Shown one piece after another: positions 16,459-21,968 of a stretch of DNA of 23,963 bases (positions are counted from its first letter, which is position 1; each line of letters starts with the position of its first letter). The DNA comes from Nitrososphaerota archaeon (lineage in GTDB: Archaea > Thermoproteota > Nitrososphaeria > Nitrososphaerales > Gagatemarchaeaceae): contig VBPQ01000061.1 of assembly GCA_005877185.1 (NCBI GenBank), positions 1-23,963 of the forward strand, given 5' to 3'. The position numbers and the translations under genes are program-made. The notes below the pieces were generated by a model. It did not search any database. It saw only the letters and a list, made by a program, of their open reading frames with translations, and was not told the DNA's origin.

Positions 16459-17556
16459 CTACCCGAGGGCGGGGAGGGTAAACGTAAAGACCGCCCCGCT
16501 CTTGCCAGGGAAAGAGCTGTTTCTCGCGTGTATTGTTCCGCCGTGCGCCTCGATTATCTTCTTGCAGATGAACAGACCGAGCCCGGTGCCGCTCGGTGAC
16601 CGCGAGGCGAACTTGGAGAACAGCACGGGGAAAAGCTGAGGGTCGATGCCGGGCCCGTCGTCGTGCACACGTACAACTATCTCCTTCCCCACCCTCTCCG
16701 AGGTGACCAGTATCTGCCCCTCCTTGGTGAACTTGATGGCATTGTCCAACAGGTTGACCACAACCTGCCCCATCCTACTCTCGTCGGCCAAGACCGGGAG
16801 TTTAGTGGTCTGGGGCACGAACACTATTCGAAGGTTTCGTATCTCGATTGTGTGCTCCTCGTCCTCGATCATCTGACTGATCAGTGTGTTCAGGTCGAAC
16901 TCCTCCTTGTTGATCGTCAGCGAATTGCTGTCTATCTTCGTAGCGCTGAGGATGTTCTCCGAGAGCTGCTGAAGTCTCACGGCATTTCGAAATATCGTGT
17001 CGAGTTCCCTGGAGCCCGTCGTGATTTTGTCTCGCAGAAGTTCCGCGTTCGCCAGGATCGGCAGGATTGGCGTTCGCAACTCGTGCGCCGCGACGTTGAG
17101 GAACTCGTGCTGTTGCATCAGCTGCTTCTGGAGCGACTTCACCATTTCCGACATCGAGGCCCTCCTCTCCCTTTCAAGGTATGAGCCGCTGACCACCGGG
17201 TCGCGAATCGCCTCAGTCAGCCTCTTCTCCGTCACCGTCGAGTGCCTGAGAACCCGGACGAACTCCTCGAGCGCCTGCAGACCGCGGCTCACCCTGAGGT
17301 GGACCTCCCTGTTTACGGTCTCTCTCCTCATCTGCATCCTGACTGATTCGTGCCTCGAACGAACCTCCCTCATGGTCGCGTTGAGACTCTCGGATATCTC
17401 CGCCATCTTCAGGTCTCTCTTACGAATGACCTCGGTGTGAATGGCGAGCGCCTTCTGCCTCATCTCGGCGATCCTCTTTGCTGTGTCCGAGGCCGTCGCC
17501 AGCTGCTGAGCCCGAACGCTCTCCTGCCGGGTGCCCGCTGGGGTACGGTTATTCAC
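16459..17556 (-). CDS. Soluble histidine kinase at the end of the gas vesicle operon
   Basis: A 365-residue sensor-type histidine kinase with no membrane segment, so it should act in the cytoplasm. Residues 20-150 form a long charged, probably coiled-coil region without a recognisable PAS or GAF domain. The phospho-acceptor motif is FLNVAAHELRTPI with H158. The ATPase domain has the N box NLLDNAIKF (268-276), G1 DDGPGID (299-305) and G2 GTGLGLFI (323-330), all intact. It starts with GTG at 17556, overlapping the hsp20 stop by 8 bases, so it is coupled to the gvp genes. No response regulator is nearby, so the partner is unknown. Confidence 0.92.
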   Translation of the reverse strand: MNNRTPAGTRQESVRAQQLATASDTAKRIAEMRQKALAIHTEVIRKRDLKMAEISESLNATMREVRSRHESVRMQMRRETVNREVHLRVSRGLQALEEFVRVLRHSTVTEKRLTEAIRDPVVSGSYLERERRASMSEMVKSLQKQLMQQHEFLNVAAHELRTPILPILANAELLRDKITTGSRELDTIFRNAVRLQQLSENILSATKIDSNSLTINKEEFDLNTLISQMIEDEEHTIEIRNLRIVFVPQTTKLPVLADESRMGQVVVNLLDNAIKFTKEGQILVTSERVGKEIVVRVHDDGPGIDPQLFPVLFSKFASRSPSGTGLGLFICKKIIEAHGGTIHARNSSFPGKSGAVFTFTLPALG

Positions 17557-17977
17557 TCGAACGCGCCTTCGTGACCTTGCTGAAGAGTATCTCGACGACG
17601 GAGTTCTTCTCCACGACTGACTTGACCCTGATATCGCTCGGTGCGAGTTTGCAGGGGATTTCTCGAGAGTAGGTCGTGCCTCCCTTCGTTATTTCTATTC
17701 GAAGAAGACGACCACTGACGCCGACCTTGACGTCATCGGACCTTATGCCGGGGAGAAGTACTATCACCCTCAAGCCGTCCTTCTCGTCGATGACGTCGAT
17801 CAGGGGGCCCTGCGCAGCTGGTTGTGGATACACCCGCGGCGCCTCTCGGTTGGTTGTCGAATCGAGGAGACCCACCTTCAATGAAAAGGTGCCAGTTATC
17901 CCCGCGTCCTGGATGTCGCCGAGTATGCCGAACAGGACACGCTCCAATTCATCGAAAAGGTCTGGAAAGTCCGCCAT
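17549..17977 (-). CDS. gvpH: Hsp20/alpha-crystallin protein, GvpH-like
   Basis: A 142-residue small heat-shock protein. The alpha-crystallin core spans about 60-135 (DVIDEKDGLRVIVLLPGI, then VSGRLLRIEITKG and the closing strands). Archaeal gas vesicle clusters often carry such a protein, GvpH, thought to hold the sticky GvpA in solution. The N-terminus MADFPDLFDELERVLFGIL resembles the amphipathic start of GvpH. No C-terminal IxI tail is seen, so it may not form large cages. It begins in a TAATG overlap with gvpG and ends inside the kinase start. Position, more than sequence, supports the GvpH label over a general Hsp20. Confidence 0.85.
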   Translation of the reverse strand: MADFPDLFDELERVLFGILGDIQDAGITGTFSLKVGLLDSTTNREAPRVYPQPAAQGPLIDVIDEKDGLRVIVLLPGIRSDDVKVGVSGRLLRIEITKGGTTYSREIPCKLAPSDIRVKSVVEKNSVVEILFSKVTKARSSE

Positions 17978-18228
17978 TAGGTTGCGCCCCCAGAGGGTAA
18001 ATAGCCTTGCCCCACGGTGAGCTTCTTGAGCTCGGCAAGAATCTCTCGGCTCTGTCTGCCGTACTCCTCCCCGTCGATGAGGCCGCTCTCGTACGCCACC
18101 TCCAATCGCGCGATTCCTGATTTGAGGAAACTGGCTCGTTCTTGCGATTCCTGTACGAGTGCCATACGGTTACACTCGTCGACGACGGCCTGAAGGGCCA
18201 GTTTCATCACCAAGTACTCGATTATCAT
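17977..18228 (-). CDS. gvpG: GvpG-like gas vesicle accessory protein
   Basis: An 83-residue, mostly helical protein. The C-terminal half, ARLEVAYESGLIDGEEYGRQ followed by EILAELKKL, matches the GvpG pattern in which a short helix pair precedes a family-typical E-E-Y turn. Size (about 80) and position next to gvpF/L and gvpH agree. In characterised clusters GvpG is an accessory protein that joins GvpF/L complexes during nucleation. The stop overlaps the next start by one base and gvpF/L ends 9 bases upstream. The sequence is short and the family weakly conserved, so part of the confidence comes from context. Confidence 0.78.
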   Translation of the reverse strand: MIIEYLVMKLALQAVVDECNRMALVQESQERASFLKSGIARLEVAYESGLIDGEEYGRQSREILAELKKLTVGQGYLPSGGAT

Positions 18229-18237
18229 GCCGTTCCT

Positions 18238-18972
18238 CTAGCAGAACGAGTACGGTGCCCAAGGTCCGCTCGTGTGCACGACCAACCCTTCCCCAACGAA
18301 GTCCTTCCTCACCGCTTCAACCTCCTTCTGAAAACGCTCTATCTCGCTGCGGTTGATAAGGTAAGCGGCGTTCAAGATAATCTGCTCATGGTCAGACTTC
18401 AGGACCGTGCGTTCGTCGGCGGGCGCACCGAGTCTCGTATAGATCTGCTGGCTGAGATCCTCAATCTTCTTGTAGAGCTGGTTCTTTACGGCTTCCTCCA
18501 ACTTCAACCTGAGGAGGTATGACGTCCCCCTCCCAGATTTCGGCAACTTCTTCCTCGTCGCCAAGACCTCCTCAGAATGTGCCTCCACATTCTCCCTTAT
18601 CCTCTTCAAGCCGGAATCGTTGAGAATCACCTTTACTCCGAATTCGTCCCTGTCCTTGAGCTTGTGCAGTTTTGTACGATAACTCTCGTAGGACTTTGCG
18701 AGCAGCTTCTTCACCCCGTCCTCCGTCTTGAAGATGACCCCGAACCTCACGGGGAGTGTGGTTCCGATTCCACGCGCGAGCTCCACGACTTTCTGGTGGA
18801 CGAGGATGTTCTCTAGATTAGACTCTATCTCGCCGAACGAGATGGGACTGACAACCGCACTGACGCTCTCGTATGGCAGGACACGGACCTCTCCTCCCCG
18901 TATTCCGACGTTACCGAGGCTCTTCGCCTCCGCACCCTCGAGGATGCAGTATAGGTACCTGCCTTCAGTCAC
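18238..18972 (-). CDS. gvpF: GvpF/GvpL gas vesicle protein
   Basis: A 244-residue protein of the GvpF/GvpL family. It opens with RYLYCILEGAEAKSLG and continues VLPYESVSAVVSPISF, HQKVVELARGIGTTLPVRFGVIF, and GVKVILND in the middle. Together these are the hallmark of the family's ferredoxin-like N-terminal half and its PVRFG turn. The C-terminal half is helical, and ends in a GPWAPYSF segment typical of the family. Such proteins bind GvpA and help seed the vesicle wall. Only one F/L copy is present, whereas many clusters have both. It starts 4 bases inside the gvpK stop. Confidence 0.93.
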   Translation of the reverse strand: MTEGRYLYCILEGAEAKSLGNVGIRGGEVRVLPYESVSAVVSPISFGEIESNLENILVHQKVVELARGIGTTLPVRFGVIFKTEDGVKKLLAKSYESYRTKLHKLKDRDEFGVKVILNDSGLKRIRENVEAHSEEVLATRKKLPKSGRGTSYLLRLKLEEAVKNQLYKKIEDLSQQIYTRLGAPADERTVLKSDHEQIILNAAYLINRSEIERFQKEVEAVRKDFVGEGLVVHTSGPWAPYSFC

Positions 18973-19463
18973 CGACGACCACCCGCCGCGCTCGCGGGCT
19001 TTCGCCTCTTTCCGTGTATGGGGTACAGGACCGCGAGTAGGTCGAGGCCGACTAGGTCGATGTCCGAGACAGCGATCCTGATCTGACCAGCCGCAACGAC
19101 GCCCTTCTCCAGCAATTTTTGGAGGAGGTCTGCGAGCGAGACCGTGTCTAGGTCTCGGTTTCCCGTGCGGAGAAGAGCGCCCAGTCCGGCCCTGAGCTCC
19201 TCCGGCTTTACGCCGAACTCGCGTGCGATTTCGAGGAGTCGCCTGTTGAGCTGCATGAAGGCGAGGCCCAGCCTTTCGACCTCCTCGTCGGTGAGGCTGC
19301 CCGAATCGGCTCTCCTGAGGGCCTGCTTCTCCAGGACCTGCCTCAGGACTTCGACGACCGTGAGGACGAGTCTGGCGAGGCCGTTGTTAAGCTTGCCCTC
19401 CCCTGGGCCGAGGTTGATCCGTCCCGGCGTCTCAAGCTGTCTTTGAGTCTTCGTCGATGGCAA
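18969..19463 (-). CDS. gvpK: GvpK fused to a GvpA-family domain
   Basis: A 164-residue protein, longer than the usual GvpK of about 110. Residues 15-98 are GvpK: RINLGPGEGKLNNGLARLVL, then VLRQVLEKQALRRADSGSLT and EEVERLGLAFMQL. Residues 107-150 have the GvpA/J/S pattern: TVSLADLLQKLLEKGVV, AGQIRIAVSDIDLVGLDLL, matching the helix-strand-strand core of the structural protein. In several bacteria gvpS and gvpK are adjacent, so this looks like a fusion of the two. It would let GvpK attach directly to the vesicle wall, which is an inference. The basic tail KRRKPASAAGGRR follows. It starts 3 bases after the gvpJ-like stop. Confidence 0.88.
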   Translation of the reverse strand: MPSTKTQRQLETPGRINLGPGEGKLNNGLARLVLTVVEVLRQVLEKQALRRADSGSLTDEEVERLGLAFMQLNRRLLEIAREFGVKPEELRAGLGALLRTGNRDLDTVSLADLLQKLLEKGVVAAGQIRIAVSDIDLVGLDLLAVLYPIHGKRRKPASAAGGRR

Positions 19464-19466
19464 GCG

Positions 19467-19751
19467 TCAGGACACCACCTTGTAGTTCTTGAGTGTCGAG
19501 ACGCGGCGCGGGGCCTTTTCTTGGAGCCTCTCTCCCCCCTTCGGTTCGGACTCCCACGGAAGCTTGATCCCGTACCGCTTTGCGGTCTCCAGTGAGGCGA
19601 TCACGAGATTTATCTTCAGCGAGAGCAGCTCGACCTTTCCGACACTCAGCGAGATGTCTCCGTTTATGACTATCCCTTTGTCGAGTATCCTGTCGAGGAG
19701 GTCGACCAGCGAGAGGTCTCTTCGGGGCTCCAGCTTAAGCGACATTTTCAC
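19467..19751 (-). CDS. gvpJ: Minor GvpA-family protein (GvpJ/GvpS-like)
   Basis: A 94-residue paralogue of the wall protein GvpA. The core LSLVDLLDRILDKGIVINGDISLSVGKVELLSL (about 13-45) follows the same helix-turn-strand pattern, with an extra basic C-terminal tail (about 70-94) that GvpA lacks. In known clusters such minor proteins (J, M, S) cap or nucleate vesicles and affect their shape. The first ATG (19751) lies 17 bases inside the zinc-protein gene; a second at 19745 would reduce that overlap. J, M and S are hard to separate by inspection, so the symbol is a best guess. Confidence 0.85.
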   Translation of the reverse strand: MKMSLKLEPRRDLSLVDLLDRILDKGIVINGDISLSVGKVELLSLKINLVIASLETAKRYGIKLPWESEPKGGERLQEKAPRRVSTLKNYKVVS

Positions 19752-19986
19752 TCACACTCTCGCGCCTCATCCTGCAATAGCCACATATGCCTCTGTCCTT
19801 GAACCAGTGCTTGCTGCAGAAGCCCTCGATATTGCTCGCCCCGATCGTCTTGGAGAGATAGACTTTCGCTATGTCGTAGGGAGTTCCCCTATGGCACTCC
19901 GGGCAGCGCGCGAAGATCCATCCCCGCTGCATTGCCTCTTCAAGTCCGACTCCCTCGTACTTACCGCAGACAAGGCAGATGGCCAA
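19735..19986 (-). CDS. Small zinc-binding protein inside the gas vesicle operon
   Basis: An 83-residue protein with eight metal ligands in four pairs: C4-C7 (CLVC), C28-C31 (CPEC, followed by H32), C57-H60 (CSKH) and C68-C71 (CGYC). This should bind two zinc ions. I do not recognise the family and know of no standard Gvp protein of this kind. It sits between gvpA and the gvpJ-like gene, 21 bases after the gvpA stop, and overlaps the latter by 17 bases, so it is co-translated with structural genes. The start is a TTG at 19986, preceded by GGGAGGGG-like sequence at some distance. It might be an assembly factor or a regulator. Confidence 0.75.
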   Translation of the reverse strand: MAICLVCGKYEGVGLEEAMQRGWIFARCPECHRGTPYDIAKVYLSKTIGASNIEGFCSKHWFKDRGICGYCRMRRESVSENVA

Positions 19987-20007
19987 TTTACGGCAGCTCC
20001 CCCTCCC

Positions 20008-20256
20008 TTAGCCGGTCGAGGTTGTTGCAGTCTCTTCGAGTGGTAATGGTGCCGAGAGACCCATGGCTGCGGCATATCGCAGGAAGGTATCGATACCGGC
20101 AACTATGATCCTCGCTCTGATGACCAGTATCTCGATTCCAACCAAAGCCACGGACACGTTTGCGTCGATGACCAGCCCCTTGTCAAGTACTCGGTCAAGG
20201 AGGTCGTAAATGCTAAGCAAGGGCCTGTAGGCCTGTGGGGACAGTTGCTGAGACAT
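20008..20256 (-). CDS. gvpA: Gas vesicle structural protein GvpA
   Basis: The main wall protein of gas vesicles, 82 residues. The core IYDLLDRVLDKGLVIDANVSV, then GIEILVIRARIIVAGIDTFLRYA, matches GvpA almost position by position: the N-terminal helix, the two hydrophobic strands and the C-terminal helix. The usual tryptophan after VIDA is an asparagine here. The short tail LPLEETATTSTG is typical. It is the first gene of the operon, directly at a TATA box (20280-20288), with its ATG at the expected transcription start. This gives a leaderless transcript for the most abundant product. Confidence 0.95.
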   Translation of the reverse strand: MSQQLSPQAYRPLLSIYDLLDRVLDKGLVIDANVSVALVGIEILVIRARIIVAGIDTFLRYAAAMGLSAPLPLEETATTSTG

Positions 20257-20279
20257 AGGGCAATGCTAGAAACTTCTTC

Positions 20280-20288
20280 TATAAAAAG
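20280..20288 (-). promoter_or_regulatory. Promoter of the gas vesicle operon
   Basis: The minus strand reads CTTTTTATA here, a strong archaeal TATA box 24-32 bases upstream of the gvpA ATG. It is flanked by CTAGAA (20266-20271) and TTCTAG (20304-20309), an inverted repeat centred on the TATA box, which may be a regulator binding site. Confidence 0.65.
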
Positions 20289-20309
20289 GGGCGTGGTAGA
20301 TTGTTCTAG

Positions 20310-20591
20310 AGGGTGTCTGCACTTATGCCTGAGAATGCACCCGTTTGTTACGCGCGATTAATGCGAAAGAACTGAGAGATAGGGAATTCCTTTTGTGAGA
20401 TTTCCTACTCCCATCGCCGGATGCGGTTAAGGCAGACTTTGGGGTGGTCAAGGTCGTCGGAATGTATCGCTGACTCGAGCCGGTGCTGTACCGGTAACAA
20501 AGGCAGTCAGCTTCGAGAATTCAGTCAAGCGGCGCTTTACGGCGCAGAGTCGTTCACGACGTCACAAAGAGGCAGAAGAATTCGCGAAATC
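20310..20591. other. Intergenic region with a nested hairpin
   Basis: Between the gvpA promoter and the tRNA-Asn promoter I find no convincing protein gene. The clearest structure is at 20469-20511: GCTGACT pairs perfectly with AGTCAGC, and inside it CCGGT (20480-20484) pairs with ACCGG (20490-20494). It might be a small RNA or a terminator-like fold, but no promoter or box motif stands out. Confidence 0.35.
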
Positions 20592-20599
20592 GTTTTAAC
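20592..20599 (+). promoter_or_regulatory. TATA-like box of tRNA-Asn
   Basis: GTTTTAAC lies 23-30 bases upstream of the mature tRNA 5' end, the right distance for an archaeal TATA box. Confidence 0.5.
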
Positions 20600-20621
20600 A
20601 GTCGGACTTGTCGGCGGAAAC

Positions 20622-20733
20622 GGCGCTGTAGCTCAGAAGTGGAAAACCCACTGGGCAGCGTGGTAGAGCAGCAGGCTGTTATCTCGTCGAGATGGAGACC
20701 TGTTGGTCGTCGGTTCGAGTCCGACCAGCGCCG
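20622..20733 (+). tRNA. tRNA-Asn (GTT) with two introns
   Basis: The acceptor stem GGCGCTG pairs with CAGCGCC, with discriminator G20733, followed by CCA at 20734-20736, possibly encoded. The T arm is GTCGG-TTCGAGT-CCGAC. The anticodon stem GCAGG/CCTGT encloses CTGTTA plus A, so the anticodon is GTT. A 16-base intron (20682-20697) sits at 37/38 and, with its flanking A, forms an ATCTCG/CGAGAT hairpin. A second intron of about 22 bases (near 20637-20658) sits in the D loop. It contains AGTGG/CCACT, a perfect 5-base stem. Removing both leaves a standard tRNA of 73 or 74 bases, with a D arm resembling GCTC-AGCGTGGTA-GAGC. Confidence 0.9.
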
Positions 20734-20863
20734 CCACCTACCGTGTTAAATCCTGTCGGTTATACCTTAAAGCCCCTGACCCTTCCTGCACAAATAGGTT
20801 CAGTAGGCCTGTTCTTTAGAAATTACGTCTAACGGGCGTCAGACCGTATCTAACAGCGAGGAG

Positions 20864-20871
20864 ATTTATAT
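20864..20871 (+). promoter_or_regulatory. TATA box of the QueC-type operon
   Basis: ATTTATAT is a good TATA box. Transcription would start about 25 bases downstream, near 20894, leaving a leader of about 55 bases before the GTG at 20951. That leader is long for this window, where most genes are leaderless. Confidence 0.6.
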
Positions 20872-20894
20872 CTAATCATCCAAACCTTATCGCA

Positions 20895-20925
20895 GGCGGG
20901 TGAGTGGGCCTCCACCCGATCCGCC
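20895..20925 (+). promoter_or_regulatory. 5' leader hairpin upstream of the ECF-S/QueC-type operon
   Basis: GGCGG (20895-20899) pairs with CCGCC (20921-20925) and an inner GTGG/CCAC stem closes a GCCT loop. An alternative CGGGTG/CACCCG pairing overlaps it, so two folds compete. It sits at the predicted 5' end, 18 bases before the GGGAGG ribosome-binding site (20942-20947). Position next to a deazapurine-type operon suggests a control element, but it does not match a preQ1 riboswitch class I can recall. Confidence 0.4.
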
Positions 20926-20950
20926 ATAGAAATCCCGGAGTGGGAGGAAA

Positions 20951-21679
20951 GTGGAAAAGAGTAATCACGGATCGGTACAAGGAGAAGTTAAGGCGGGGGC
21001 CGGCACAGAGACGAATGGGGTCCTCTCACCCAATACCAGACGGTTAGCCCTAGCCGCACTTCTAGTTTCACTATATGTGGCAGCAAACAGCATTCCGATA
21101 GACGCGTTCATAGGAGGCGCCGGATTCATTACCGCTGGAATCATTCTGTTACCCGTAGTTTCCGGTCTCCTCAGGCCTCGGGCCGCATTCATCGCCGCGG
21201 TTCTCGCCTCGATTGGTCTGCTGGCCTTCCAGCTCTCGATAATCCCGATATTCGGTTTTTATGGACTGCTGGTGCCTACCATGGGGATTGTTCTAGGCTC
21301 TCTGGGTTTCCACAGGTCGCTGGCCTACCCTGCAGTGTACATCGTCCTCGGCGCGGTTTGGTACGTTCTGTTCTCCGGTGGGACGATATTCTGGCTCGTG
21401 CCATACGCGCTCGTCATAGGGTTGATTGCGGCAAAACAGGCACGGATATTCAAACTTGGGAAGAAGGGTGACCTGACGATATTCTGTTTCGTCGCTACGA
21501 TGTGCGAACTAGTCACCATGAACATCGGTTCAATCTCTCTGTTGAACCTCCCGGGCCCGGTGTGGTTGATCATAACGCCGTTCATGTTCCTGGAGAGGAC
21601 GGTCGCAGTGGTCGGTTCGTCGTCAATACTGTTTGGGTTGTTGAGGCTCAAGGGACCTCTCAGGTTGGAGGGAATCTGA
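20951..21679 (+). CDS. ECF-type S-component-like membrane protein
   Basis: A 242-residue protein with a hydrophilic N-terminal stretch of about 28 residues followed by six hydrophobic segments, the layout of the substrate-binding (S) components of ECF vitamin transporters. No ATPase or T component lies nearby, so it would need shared ECF subunits or act alone. The start is GTG with GGGAGG at 20942-20947, three bases away. Its neighbours, a cysteine-rich protein and a QueC-family enzyme, follow in the same direction. A queuosine or archaeosine precursor is a reasonable guess for the substrate, but only from context. Confidence 0.75.
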   Translation: MEKSNHGSVQGEVKAGAGTETNGVLSPNTRRLALAALLVSLYVAANSIPIDAFIGGAGFITAGIILLPVVSGLLRPRAAFIAAVLASIGLLAFQLSIIPIFGFYGLLVPTMGIVLGSLGFHRSLAYPAVYIVLGAVWYVLFSGGTIFWLVPYALVIGLIAAKQARIFKLGKKGDLTIFCFVATMCELVTMNIGSISLLNLPGPVWLIITPFMFLERTVAVVGSSSILFGLLRLKGPLRLEGI

Positions 21680-21680
21680 C

Positions 21681-21968
21681 GTGTGCAGGGCCACGAGGCT
21701 GTGCTGTTTCAGGTGTATGTCATGGTTCGAGAAGGTCAATCTGGAATCCTGTGACACGTGCGGAGACTGGAAATGTCCTGAATGCGGGAGCTGTCTATGC
21801 AGTCTGTCCAAGAAAGAACAGAAAATAGCAATCGCGTACATGGCGACCTACGAAAACCTGCTAAAGGAAATCACTGGCCAATCTTACGACTTCACGAGGC
21901 ACAGGAAGGTCCTCGTGGGACTGAAGGTTCGACGCAATTCCTTAGTCAGGCCGGAAGTGAAGAAATGA
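21681..21968 (+). CDS. Cysteine-rich, probably zinc-binding protein
   Basis: A 95-residue protein with ten cysteines in its first 40 residues, grouped as CCFRC (8-12), CDTC (24-27) and CPECGSCLC (32-40). This is a zinc-ribbon-like arrangement able to hold two metal ions. The C-terminal half is helical and basic. I do not recognise the family. The GTG start lies one base after the upstream stop, and its TGA overlaps the ATG of the QueC-family gene (ATGA), so all three are translationally linked. A role as partner or metal donor for the downstream enzyme is an inference. Confidence 0.65.
   Translation: MCRATRLCCFRCMSWFEKVNLESCDTCGDWKCPECGSCLCSLSKKEQKIAIAYMATYENLLKEITGQSYDFTRHRKVLVGLKVRRNSLVRPEVKK

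Noticed and set aside
16246..16599. Plus-strand frame of 117 residues overlapping the end of the histidine kinase.
   Set aside because: Its first part has one hydrophobic segment, but the rest is low-complexity and antisense to the kinase; no promoter supports it.
16459..17556. Bacterial membrane-bound sensor kinase.
   Set aside because: No transmembrane segment is visible, so it is described as a soluble kinase.
20421..20666. Plus-strand frame running into tRNA-Asn.
   Set aside because: It overlaps the tRNA and has no coding-like composition or ribosome-binding site.
20895..20925. preQ1 riboswitch of a known class.
   Set aside because: The hairpin lacks the A-rich tail and conserved loop of preQ1-I, and I see no match to other classes; it is kept only as an unspecified leader structure.
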